From: Puniceicoccaceae bacterium
GTDB taxonomy: Bacteria; Verrucomicrobiota; Verrucomicrobiia; Opitutales; Coraliomargaritaceae
Reading direction: 5' to 3'
Assembly (NCBI GenBank): GCA_017857255.1
Contig: JAFMDL010000012.1
Location: forward strand, 1 to 47,130
Length of the DNA: 47,130 bases
How positions within the stretch are numbered: position 1 is the first letter of the stretch; each line of letters begins with the position of its first letter. Below are positions 18,501-25,731 of this stretch, one piece after another. Both the position numbers and the translations under genes were made by a program. A model generated the notes under the pieces. The model saw nothing but the letters and a program-made list of their open reading frames with translations, did not search any database and had not been told where the DNA came from.

Positions 18501-20326
18501 TGGCCATGATAGACCATTACAGGCCCACGCGAGAGACCAAACAATGTCGCCGATACAGGACGGCCAACTTCCATGCCTTGCGCGCCCCATGTTTCGGGAT
18601 GCGCTAAACGAATCTCGTCATGATTTTCAGCATACCGCACAGCGCAATCAAATAAGAATGCTCCTAGGTCCGACTCGACAACATCTAAATCATTCGCCCA
18701 ACGCTTACCATCAGATAAATGCTCCAAACAATCGTATCCAGGATCATCATACACTGCGTGGAATCCGGCATCAAGTAAAGCGAGCATCACGCTATCATCT
18801 TCACGAATCACAGGATCATGGCTCGGCACTTTGGCGGGGTCATCATTATAGGCCTCCGCATAAAAGAAGACATCGGGTGCACGGCTTTGCGCACGGTGAA
18901 TCATCCACTTCCAAAATTCAGGTGGCACCATATGCGCCATATCGACGCGGAAACCATCCACGCCCATCTCCTGCCAATATGCGATGATAGCGTCCATCTT
19001 CTTCCAAGTATCCGGAATCCGCTTACGTGGACTGATGGCACTCGGATATTCAGGCGCACGATCACGATTAATAAAATCGAAGCCATAATTGAGCTTCACG
19101 GTCTCATACCAGTCGCCACTCGACGGCTGCCAGCTCGCCACATTGTTACCTGTCACGCGACCATGCACACGCTCTGGAGCGAAATAGCCGTCAGCATTGT
19201 CTACCAAGCGAGCGGTCTCATTAATGATCTTACCCGTATTTCGATCCACCGTCGGTAAACGCAACGGCCCACTGCCCTCGGCGACTTCAGACGTAAGATA
19301 GAAAAAGTTGTTGTCCGGATCAAAATATACTCCGGTGCGATCCTTGTTACCAAACACCAGATCGGGGCGAATATCCGACTCGTAGCTGCGCGCTACGTGA
19401 TTTGGCACAAAGTCGATCACCACCGACAAGCCATTAGCCTGCATCCGCTGAGTCAGCGCTTGAAACTCTTCAAGGCGCTTGGCCGGTTCGTCCGCAAAGT
19501 CTGGCGATACATCAAAATAGTCTCGAATCGCATAAGGGCTACCTGCGATCCCTTTTAACAGATCTGGATCGTCTGGCGCTTGCCCGACGGCACTATAATC
19601 AGTCGACGTCGCTTGTTGCAACACGCCGGTCAGCCAGATGTGCGTAAAGCCGTCCTCACGGAATCCCGCGAGCACACGCTCATTCAACGCGCTGAACTTG
19701 CCTGCACCATTTTCAGCCAGAGTGCCATTCACCTGGCGCGTCTCGTTGGCATTACCAAACAACCGTGGCAGCATTTGGTAGATTCGTGGTTTGGCATCGA
19801 TGGCACCAAAGCGCCCCTTCAATTCCAACGCGCCTACCGGACTCACCGCATAATATTCTGGCAAATAAAGATCCTCTGCCGAACGCGCAATCCGCGCCTG
19901 CTCCGAAGTCACGATGACATGCTCGTTCAGCGTAAACCACTGCACCGCACGCACACGGTCAAACTCGCGCCCCGGGGCTTTCAATTGCAGCTGTATTGCA
20001 TCGCCCAGTGCCGTCACCTTGAACGCATCGACCGGAGCGGCTTGCCATTTATAGTTTTGATAGTGACGCGCCTCGAGCACCGCATTGCCTTCGATCTTTA
20101 GAATGACATCGGCTTGAAATGCCAGAAATACACGCTGCTCGACAGCAACTTCAACCACGGTCGAACCGAAGCCTGGCCCTGCATCAAAAGCCACCCATAG
20201 TGACGACTCCGCAATATCTGACTGCACGGGAATTTTGAGCGAAAGATCGCTGGCATCGAGACAACCTGCCACTGAGCAAGCGCAAAAAAGTGAAGTAAGA
20301 CGGAGTAACATTGTGTGGGGAGACAT
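15560..20326 (-). CDS. Lipoprotein alpha-amylase with two GH13 catalytic domains and an internal CBM48-like domain
   Basis: About 1588 residues. The N-terminus has a lipobox (SVAGC), so it is probably a lipoprotein. GH13 domain one spans about 175-760 with nucleophile Asp in GFRVDMAHM (near 465), acid/base Glu in FYAEAYND (near 491) and the third Asp in ENHDEIR (near 570). A CBM48/glycogen-binding-like module follows near 915-995 (VAMVGELNQW, VLYKYVIDGRW). GH13 domain two covers about 1115-1585 with GYRLDAVKH (near 1294), FVGETFQ (near 1326) and LGNHDKPR (near 1393). All six catalytic carboxylates are present. ATG at 20326 is preferred over the GTG at 20332; 20311 is also possible. It heads the Exb operon and is preceded by an operator-like site. 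Confidence 0.93.
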   Translation of the reverse strand: MSPHTMLLRLTSLFCACSVAGCLDASDLSLKIPVQSDIAESSLWVAFDAGPGFGSTVVEVAVEQRVFLAFQADVILKIEGNAVLEARHYQNYKWQAAPVDAFKVTALGDAIQLQLKAPGREFDRVRAVQWFTLNEHVIVTSEQARIARSAEDLYLPEYYAVSPVGALELKGRFGAIDAKPRIYQMLPRLFGNANETRQVNGTLAENGAGKFSALNERVLAGFREDGFTHIWLTGVLQQATSTDYSAVGQAPDDPDLLKGIAGSPYAIRDYFDVSPDFADEPAKRLEEFQALTQRMQANGLSVVIDFVPNHVARSYESDIRPDLVFGNKDRTGVYFDPDNNFFYLTSEVAEGSGPLRLPTVDRNTGKIINETARLVDNADGYFAPERVHGRVTGNNVASWQPSSGDWYETVKLNYGFDFINRDRAPEYPSAISPRKRIPDTWKKMDAIIAYWQEMGVDGFRVDMAHMVPPEFWKWMIHRAQSRAPDVFFYAEAYNDDPAKVPSHDPVIREDDSVMLALLDAGFHAVYDDPGYDCLEHLSDGKRWANDLDVVESDLGAFLFDCAVRYAENHDEIRLAHPETWGAQGMEVGRPVSATLFGLSRGPVMVYHGQEVGEPGLGREGFGGDDQRTSIFDYWSLVELNKWWNDGAADGAGLSDAQRALRAWYVRLMHLLGEPAFASGVSIPLNAANQANPYFGKVADVGPSGHWLHAYVRSDRRQDSSYLVTSNFHPSATLRHVRVRLPEAAVAALGLAETTDEWLVLKDQLALDGQPVRAIRVSEALREGIYLDQLAPLASYYWEIQTADSLSEGTQESPRVDAGQVFLGAPPVTRLRAGESVSLDLRRFGNPGATHRFAATGGDGISVSIDRLNHRLIVSTDVAASGLHAVRLGLEPLSGQGRTLESSLPLVIDSVPMHTFRLQGYEDAASVAMVGELNQWNASADPLQRIEGGWARSGAYPAGRVLYKYVIDGRWETDPANSDREADGHGGFNSVVTIGGGSATSAAPTLFVSSIDAATLTLQSDKALRTVIAEALPKSGGVVRLPATIDGAMVRVELPAAISGEMLRVLVEDVDGKVGLPAITYAGEPSEDIWQDDIIYYAFTDRFNDGNPVNNLSVDDPKVLPAANYHGGDFEGITQKMESGYFEDLGVNVIWLAPLNQNPSDAWVEYLEPFRSYTGYHGYWPIERYGVETRFGGESALKELVSEVHGQDMKVLADFVLKHVHQDSEIRAEHPELFGQLKLSDGSRNLRRWNDNPYTTWFEPFLPAFDFRNPETVEFLLEDAVHWMGAYNLDGYRLDAVKHIRPDFWWRFRTRMRDQFPKANHYFVGETFQNRHVISDFVGGNMLDGQFDFPLYDVLVPCFAQGQGDFAQLEAALRQSEEVYGRSVRMSALLGNHDKPRFMAYADGDLPDPDEADEEEVGWSRQLKVDDVAAYEKLKQAMTFLLTIDGVPMIYYGDEIGMTGAGDPDNRRMMRFGDDVSSAEAKVREHFSKLAHARRTHPSLYLGSRRVLVADANRYGYVRAYADDRALVLFNRSDEWVTFELELNPEITNGELLDVLSHTRISVRDGSATVSVSPMSSAVYTNSQESHAN

Positions 20327-20387
20327 GAACACTTAACTTTGTTAATTCCAAGACAACGATTCTGAAGCGAAGCGCACAACTCGCTCC

Positions 20388-20402
20388 ATTTGACAGTTGA
20401 AC
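20388..20402. promoter_or_regulatory. Putative LacI-family operator between the divergent amylase and PA14-protein genes
   Basis: ATTTGACAGTTGAAC, 61 bp upstream of the amylase ATG and 52 bp upstream of the divergent gene at 20455, so one site could control both units. Matches the 15-mer found at the other glucan units. Confidence 0.7.
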
Positions 20403-20454
20403 GAATTCATGGTTCCCGCGTAAGACACAACGCACTAGCTTGTTTAAATACCGA

Positions 20455-21594
20455 ATGATCGAATCCCCACAAACCTCACCTACCGTCATACAACGCTTAC
20501 TCAAGCGCCCTCTATTACTGATCCTAGTTGCGAGCTTAGCACTACACTTACTGGTGGGCTTGGGGATCGGTGGCTGGAAAATGTTTATTATCCTCACAGA
20601 GGACGAAGCAGAAATCGAAGTCGTAATTCCGCCAGAAGCAATCCAACCCAAGCAGCGTGAGTATAAATTAAAGACGATGCGCTCACAGCGCAGCACTGCA
20701 ATCTCTACTCAAATACCAATCGCGGTCGATCTCCCCTCCGAAATTAACCTACCTAAAGTTGACGTGCCCAAGCCCAGCACCAACAAGAGCGCGATCAAAG
20801 CACGCGGCAGTGCCGGCGACCTCGGCGGCGGACTGGGTGGCGGCACAGGTGAATCTGGCTTCGCCACATTGTTTGGTAATACCTCGCCACTCGCCGGCGC
20901 ACTCGAAGGCACCTTCATTGACTTCAAACAAGACCGCTACCGCGAAAACCCACCCAAACAAGGCTGGATGGATACGGGTAAAGATTTCATGCGCAACTAT
21001 CGGCTCACTGAATTTCGAAAATTCTTCAGCGCCCCGCAGAAGCTCTACGCCACACACTTTTATATACCACTGATGAGCGCGGACGAAGCGCCGCGCGCCT
21101 ATGGCGTGGAAAATCTGGTGCAGCCGAGTCAATGGATCGCGGTCTATCAGGGGAAATTCCGCTCTACCAAAGGCGGCACTTTTCGATTTGTGGGCACCGC
21201 CGACGACATTTTGATCGTTGGGGTCAAAGGCCGCACCGTACTTTCTGCCGGCTTCACCGAATCGAATCCTAGCAAATGGACACCTGACGATGAGCCGACC
21301 TACAATGCGCCGCCTGTGTCGGAGTATTTACCCAAGCTCACTGAGGGCGACTGGTTTAAACTCGCTCCCGGCGAAGCCACGGATCTGAGCGTCGTGATCG
21401 GCGAGCTCCCAGGCGGCGAATTCGGCTGCTACCTGTTCATTGAGGAAAAAGGCGAGGACTATGAAACAGCCGGCGACGGCCGCCCCATCCTCCCCGTGTT
21501 TAAGCTCAAGGACTTCTCACAAGCCGAGCGCCAGACGATCTCGCAAGATGGTTACCCAAAGCGCATGGACGGCTCGGTATTCGGGTTTTATTGA
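20455..21594 (+). CDS. TonB-like membrane-anchored protein with PA14-like domain
   Basis: About 379 residues. A single N-terminal helix (LLLILVASLALHLLVGLGIG) with a short cytoplasmic lead is followed by a Pro/Lys-rich linker (VIPPEAIQPKQ, PKVDVPKPSTNK) and a Gly-rich stretch, the layout of TonB. Instead of a TonB C-terminal domain there is a beta-rich module whose segment GTFRFVGTADDILIVGVKGR resembles PA14 domains (carbohydrate-binding beta-barrels). Divergent to the amylase-TPR-exbBD operon and sharing its operator region, it is a candidate periplasmic partner of the ExbB/ExbD motor; this is inference. The frame extends to a TTG at 20440, but the ATG at 20455 is more likely. Confidence 0.75.
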   Translation: MIESPQTSPTVIQRLLKRPLLLILVASLALHLLVGLGIGGWKMFIILTEDEAEIEVVIPPEAIQPKQREYKLKTMRSQRSTAISTQIPIAVDLPSEINLPKVDVPKPSTNKSAIKARGSAGDLGGGLGGGTGESGFATLFGNTSPLAGALEGTFIDFKQDRYRENPPKQGWMDTGKDFMRNYRLTEFRKFFSAPQKLYATHFYIPLMSADEAPRAYGVENLVQPSQWIAVYQGKFRSTKGGTFRFVGTADDILIVGVKGRTVLSAGFTESNPSKWTPDDEPTYNAPPVSEYLPKLTEGDWFKLAPGEATDLSVVIGELPGGEFGCYLFIEEKGEDYETAGDGRPILPVFKLKDFSQAERQTISQDGYPKRMDGSVFGFY

Positions 21595-21812
21595 GTGGTA
21601 TAACTCCCGCGCTAGATTGCAGTACTTCTAAAGCTTAGGCGGCAACCATAGAGCACGTTTCATGCAAATGATGCACCGTCATACATTTGCCATAGAAATG
21701 GGACAATGGCAGAGTCATGCTCCACAACTAATGCATGACTCAACGGACTATACTCGCAAAATAAAGTACTGCAGTCGAAGCCGAGGCCTTATCGAATCAA
21801 ACTGAATCAGTG

Positions 21813-22595
21813 TTAACTGCGGCGACGACGCAGCACATAGGACAGAGACAGCGCACCGGCGATCCACGAATATGTGCTAGGTTCAGGGACTTCAGAGACT
21901 GACAAACTGTTGAAGTAGAGGTTATTTGCTGCTGCACCATCCTCAGTATTGTTCACGTAGAATTCAAAACTATCAATTGAGCCAGTAATACCTGTAATCG
22001 ATCCTGCAAATAGCACACCCTGCGACCCAGATGAAGAGATACGACTAATTTCGTAATCTACGCGACCAAGGTTGATTACCTGAATGACAGCCTGCAGCAA
22101 TGCATCGCCACCGCCATAGTTATAAACTGCGGTTGTCGCATTATCCGTATTGTCAGTGAGAATTCGAGCACCGCCGCCGACTTGAAAGCCAACTACGGTA
22201 GAACCACCGCTAAGTAAATTGAAGCCCTTGAATCCGTTATCAAAATTTACACCTAGATTGACTGTAAATTGGTCATTAGTCGTAAGTACTGTGGAAAAGG
22301 AACGTGTCGCTGAAGAAAATGCAGTCGCTGGATTTGCATACATACCAAATGACTGATTTGTGCCTGTATTAATATTGCCCGTTCCATCGGTTGAATTTCC
22401 GATAAAATTTCCAGCATAAGGGCCGCTTGGAACACCCACATCGTTGTTACTTAATGACCAAGACCCAAATCCGGAGCCACCATTAGAACTAGCGGTCCAG
22501 CCGCCGCCATAATTGGAAGCATCATCAGACGCAGAAAAAGCAAACGCACTGCTCACCAGCACGGGAATTGAGACAATCAGGAGTATTTTTTTCAT
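21813..22595 (-). CDS. PEP-CTERM-sorted secreted beta-sandwich protein
   Basis: 260 residues: signal peptide from MKKILLIVSIPVLVSSAFAF, a beta-rich body, and a C-terminal PEP-CTERM signal (VPEPSTYSW, hydrophobic helix, then LRRRRS). PEP-CTERM proteins are processed by an exosortase and usually end in the extracellular matrix or on the cell surface. The body resembles the exported protein at 8475-9338 (GFGSW, YAGNFIGN, FGMYAN, TRSF, NDQF). The reading frame extends to a TTG at 22628, but the ATG at 22595 opens exactly at the signal peptide. An operator-like site lies 72 bp upstream. No exosortase gene is in the window. Confidence 0.88.
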   Translation of the reverse strand: MKKILLIVSIPVLVSSAFAFSASDDASNYGGGWTASSNGGSGFGSWSLSNNDVGVPSGPYAGNFIGNSTDGTGNINTGTNQSFGMYANPATAFSSATRSFSTVLTTNDQFTVNLGVNFDNGFKGFNLLSGGSTVVGFQVGGGARILTDNTDNATTAVYNYGGGDALLQAVIQVINLGRVDYEISRISSSGSQGVLFAGSITGITGSIDSFEFYVNNTEDGAAANNLYFNSLSVSEVPEPSTYSWIAGALSLSYVLRRRRS

Positions 22596-22666
22596 GGCGA
22601 CTAACTGAGAACATTTATTTACCAACAAATAAAAACCTGTTGCTGCCTCGAGAAAATCGCAAGACG

Positions 22667-22681
22667 ATTCAACGGTTGACT
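22667..22681 (-). promoter_or_regulatory. Putative LacI-family operator upstream of the leftward PEP-CTERM gene
   Basis: Minus-strand reading AGTCAACCGTTGAAT, 71 bp upstream of the ATG at 22595. It fits the local 15-mer except for C at the central W position; a weaker match than the others. Confidence 0.5.
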
Positions 22682-22908
22682 CCTGTGACCCACGTCGACC
22701 TGTAACAATGAATAACGCGGCAACCTGATGCTTCAGTTCACATAAAGTGCAATCAGTCCCCTCACTCTGGAACGAGGTGCTTCACACCACACGCCCTTAA
22801 AAAATCGGTCCCAGAGCCTGAACGACTGATGCACATTACTCGGGACGAACGATGCGACCCGCTGTAACTATCGCGATACTACGTTTTGTAGGCTCCGACC
22901 GTCTCGCA

Positions 22909-22940
22909 ACTAAACTGTCGAATAGAGCGACAGTTTAAAA
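22909..22940. promoter_or_regulatory. Mirrored pair of operator-like sites
   Basis: A perfect 10-bp inverted repeat TAAACTGTCG (22911-22920) and CGACAGTTTA (22928-22937) with a 7-base spacer. Each arm is a version of the operator motif (ACTAAACTGTCGAAT and, reading outward, the reverse form), so it looks like two regulator sites face to face. There is no T-run, so it is unlikely to be a terminator. Confidence 0.55.
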
Positions 22941-23072
22941 CCACAAAAATAGCATCTTATATTTAACCCGAAAATAAAGCACTCCGCACTGCTCACCAAC
23001 ACTCATAAAAACAATAAATAGACACGAAACCATGAGCTTTTTATGTAGATAAACTTCTGGCATCTTGATGCC

Positions 23073-23087
23073 GTTAAACTGTTGAAT
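23073..23087 (+). promoter_or_regulatory. Putative LacI-family operator upstream of the rightward PEP-CTERM gene
   Basis: GTTAAACTGTTGAAT, 85 bp before the ATG at 23173; it differs by one base from the site at 25732. It lies upstream of the candidate -10 TACAAT at 23125-23130, unlike a classical downstream repressor site. Confidence 0.65.
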
Positions 23088-23172
23088 GCAAAAAGCTTTT
23101 AAAAAAGTGAAGAATTTGTAAATCTACAATTTATCAATTTAAAACCCCGAGTAGATTATTTATATTATACTT

Positions 23173-23760
23173 ATGAAAAACATATCCGTATTAGTTGTTG
23201 CACTTGTAGCGTCTGCCTCACTCAACGCACAATCCATTTTTAGTGGTTATGCCTATGTTTCTGATACGTCCGCAGGTGTTGATCCATCTTGGTATGATCT
23301 AAATGGCAATGCTCAACCTGATGATTTCCAAGGTGCGGATCTCGGTGATTTCACCACAAATCTATGGCTTGGTGGTCAAACCGGCTTCTGGTCTAACAAC
23401 GAAGGCGTCAGCTACATCACCATGAATTACAGTATCACTGGAGATGCAACTGCATCTGGCTCAATCAGCTACGCCTTTCAAAGTTTCTCATCCCCCAATG
23501 ATCAATGGGGCACTGATATAAATGGGGACAATGCTTCCGATGCATCTCTTGATCTCATCAATGTACATAGCCTTGCTCCAGGTGATTACAACCTCGCTGT
23601 CTGGGTAGAAGGTAAACCCAACTCCTCCGCTTCTGTGTACGACAGTAACAGCGGCAGCAATTACAATGCTAGTTTCAGCGTTGTTCCAGAGCCTGGCACT
23701 TATGCGCTGCTCGCGGGTCTCCTCGGCCTTAGCTACGTAGCTATGCGTCGACGTTCGTGA
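23173..23760 (+). CDS. PEP-CTERM-sorted secreted protein, small
   Basis: 195 residues with a signal peptide (MKNISVLVVALVASASLNA) and a C-terminal PEP-CTERM signal (VVPEPGTYALLAG then a helix and MRRRS). The body is rich in Asp, Asn, Ser and Gly and probably beta-structured; segments such as DLNGNAQPDDF and DINGDNASDAS resemble calcium-binding loops. No family was recognised. Its position between two glucan units and the operator-like site upstream suggest it is expressed with the amylases. It is followed by its own terminator. Confidence 0.85.
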   Translation: MKNISVLVVALVASASLNAQSIFSGYAYVSDTSAGVDPSWYDLNGNAQPDDFQGADLGDFTTNLWLGGQTGFWSNNEGVSYITMNYSITGDATASGSISYAFQSFSSPNDQWGTDINGDNASDASLDLINVHSLAPGDYNLAVWVEGKPNSSASVYDSNSGSNYNASFSVVPEPGTYALLAGLLGLSYVAMRRRS

Positions 23761-23778
23761 TTCAGTTCAGCACTTTTC

Positions 23779-23816
23779 AAAAGGGCCGTTGATCTTCTGA
23801 CCAACGGCCCTTTTTA
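23779..23816 (+). terminator. Rho-independent terminator after the PEP-CTERM gene
   Basis: 13-bp perfect stem AAAAGGGCCGTTG (23779-23791) with CAACGGCCCTTTT (23802-23814), 10-base loop, followed by T residues. It separates the PEP-CTERM gene from the gene starting at 23838. Confidence 0.9.
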
Positions 23817-23837
23817 TGTCCAGAAACTATCTATTTT

Positions 23838-24503
23838 ATGACCCAAAGAACGATCCTGCTACTAATACTAGCCAGCTCAATTTCACATGGAACTGCGACA
23901 CGGCCGCGCAGTATCGATTCAATACGCATTCATGCCACAACCATTACAGAGAACTCAAAACTCCCACTCACTCTGGTAACCAAGCGAGACGCAGGCATAC
24001 GAGCGACTGTCCATATCCCAGGTAAGCTGACTCGCGCAGTCGTATTATTTGATGGCGATAAAATCCACCTAATACAAGAGCTTACAGAAGAAGGCAGTAT
24101 CCAGGAACTTAACGGGAATGACGCCGCCGTAAATCTATTTGAAATGCTCATGATCACCCCAGAATTCCACTTCAATTCAGAGGAACTCGGCTATCAAACA
24201 TCAATCTTAGACCAATATAAGGTTGAACTACTTAGAGACGAAATAGCAACGCCTACGGGCAATGAACAACAGCCCTCGGTTGCCAATCTGTATATAAAAA
24301 CCGACTCCCAACTAAAACTATTACGAACGATTAAATATGTAGAATTTTTTAAAAAAAGGGATTCGCCTTATTACCAGCCCAAGAAAATCAAATTCACTGA
24401 TCATACAAACACATCCAGCGGTGAAATCATTATCAATGAGGTTTCCTACAACTCTGGTATTCCCGACTTCATTTTTAAGTTACCGAAGTCGATTCAACCA
24501 TAG
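23838..24503 (+). CDS. Putative exported LolA-like protein
   Basis: 221 residues with a signal peptide (ILLLILASSISHGTA). The rest alternates strands in the manner of LolA/outer-membrane lipoprotein-sorting folds, with the end YYQPKKIKFTDHTNTSSGEI, INEVSYNSGIPDFIFKLP resembling the usual LolA-like closing strands (P-x-x-I-x-x-x-D, then F-x-x-P). The match is weak and by eye; it could be an unrelated exported protein. It begins 22 bp after a terminator and ends 25 bp before the convergent regulator gene. AT-richer than its neighbours. Confidence 0.6.
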   Translation: MTQRTILLLILASSISHGTATRPRSIDSIRIHATTITENSKLPLTLVTKRDAGIRATVHIPGKLTRAVVLFDGDKIHLIQELTEEGSIQELNGNDAAVNLFEMLMITPEFHFNSEELGYQTSILDQYKVELLRDEIATPTGNEQQPSVANLYIKTDSQLKLLRTIKYVEFFKKRDSPYYQPKKIKFTDHTNTSSGEIIINEVSYNSGIPDFIFKLPKSIQP

Positions 24504-24528
24504 GTAGCAAACATGGGGCAAAGCCCTA

Positions 24529-25563
24529 CTACTTTAAACTCGGCCCATCGACCCAGATGCTTTCGATCTGCACCACCATAGGGTGCTCTTGTGCGCCGAA
24601 TTCATTCTTCTGCAATTGGCCGACCACCAAATCGACGCCGGCGCTGCCGACTTCGCGATTATTCTGACGCATGCCGGCTAAGTGCGGGATGCCGACGTGC
24701 CAATCTAAGTGCACCAGCCCTAGTTCTTTCGGGATCTTCAGACCATCTTCAATAAGCGCGTCGTAGAGTTCCAGCTTATTGGTCAGCACCACATCAGGCG
24801 TTTGCTTACGAATCGCTGCCACCGCGGAAACAAAATCCTCAGTGTCCAAAGCGAGCATATCCAGTTTGTCCATCTGTGGCAGATGCCGGGATACACTGAA
24901 AAAGCCAGCACTGAACTTTTCATCCAACAGCGCATCATCCTTTGCAGGCAAAACCAACAGTGGACGTTTATAACCCATCTCCAGCACTTTCTGAGTCGCT
25001 CTGCGAGCGGTCAAATATTGATCATTCGACGAACAATTCAGTTGGTTATTCAAATGCGTCACGCCGATGACTGAACAGGCAAAGTCATACCAAAACTTAG
25101 AATAGCCGCCATGGATCGTATCCATATCCAGCGCTGCGATTAAAATAAGCCCACGAATGCCGCGCGTTTCGACGATCTGCTTTAACCGCTCTGGCCGCAT
25201 GTCAGGTTGCTGCAGCCAAAACTCCTCGATGCCGTAGCCGAGTTGTTCACCACGCTGCAGGATGCCCTCACGAAGGCGTTTAAACGTGTGGTTCTGGCTG
25301 AGATCCTTGAGCGGCGAACAATTGATCAACGCAAGATTGGCCTGAAAAGTCGGTTGGCGTCCGGCGCGTAATTGCGTCATCAGCGAATCCACCACCGGAT
25401 TGCGACGGTAGCCCATCTCATCGGCGAACCGTTGAATCCGCAAACGAGTTGCCTCCGGAATCCGAGGATCGTTGCGCAGAGCTAAGGAAACCGCCGATTT
25501 ACTCACACCCGCAGTATCCGCGATCTGCTGCATATTGGGGCGTCGTTCAGGAGACTTAGGCAT
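24529..25563 (-). CDS. LacI-family transcriptional regulator of the glucan locus
   Basis: 344 residues: an N-terminal LacI helix-turn-helix (MQQIADTAGVSKSAVSLALR, residues about 11-30) and hinge (GYRRNPVVDSL), then a periplasmic-binding-protein-like sensor domain with RGLILIAAL, KRPLLVLPA, DVVLTNKLELYDAL and LGLVHLDW strands. It is divergent from the 2809-residue amylase gene with 274 bp between them containing three operator-like sites, one beginning two bases from its own ATG, which points to autoregulation. The inducer is probably maltose or a malto-oligosaccharide, inferred from the genes around it. Confidence 0.92.
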   Translation of the reverse strand: MPKSPERRPNMQQIADTAGVSKSAVSLALRNDPRIPEATRLRIQRFADEMGYRRNPVVDSLMTQLRAGRQPTFQANLALINCSPLKDLSQNHTFKRLREGILQRGEQLGYGIEEFWLQQPDMRPERLKQIVETRGIRGLILIAALDMDTIHGGYSKFWYDFACSVIGVTHLNNQLNCSSNDQYLTARRATQKVLEMGYKRPLLVLPAKDDALLDEKFSAGFFSVSRHLPQMDKLDMLALDTEDFVSAVAAIRKQTPDVVLTNKLELYDALIEDGLKIPKELGLVHLDWHVGIPHLAGMRQNNREVGSAGVDLVVGQLQKNEFGAQEHPMVVQIESIWVDGPSLK

Positions 25564-25564
25564 A

Positions 25565-25579
25565 ATTAGACAGTTGAAC
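25565..25579. promoter_or_regulatory. Putative operator at the start of the LacI-family gene
   Basis: ATTAGACAGTTGAAC, one base from the start codon (25561-25563 on the minus strand). Binding here would block the ribosome-binding region or early transcription of the regulator gene itself, suggesting autorepression. Confidence 0.65.
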
Positions 25580-25610
25580 CGACTTACATTAGAGTGTAAC
25601 GACCCGGACT

Positions 25611-25625
25611 AGTCGACAGTTGAAT
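25611..25625. promoter_or_regulatory. Putative LacI-family operator, second site in the regulator/amylase intergenic region
   Basis: AGTCGACAGTTGAAT, 48 bp upstream of the regulator gene; matches the local 15-mer. Together with 25565 and 25732 it forms a three-site region that could allow looping. Confidence 0.65.
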
Positions 25626-25731
25626 GCCGTTATAAAGAAACAAATGGGACTATTTTATGCTCTAATCACTCCAATTGTAAGATATCATCACTCCAATGTA
25701 CGGACTCACTCGACAGTCAGCCCTCCACGCG

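Larger units (their letters stand above)
22596..23172. other. 577-bp divergent regulatory region between two PEP-CTERM genes
   Basis: No gene of credible length. It holds operator-like sites at 22667-22681, 22909-22940 (a mirrored pair) and 23073-23087, a small palindrome TTGTA-AATC-TACAA at 23116-23129 and a candidate -10 box TACAAT at 23125-23130 for the rightward gene. The stretch 22690-22900 shows nothing recognisable. Confidence 0.6.

Noticed and set aside
21664..21690. Inverted repeat GCAAATG/CATTTGC in the convergent region after the PA14 gene
   Set aside because: Short 7-bp arms, long AT-balanced loop and no T-run; not convincing as terminator or binding site.
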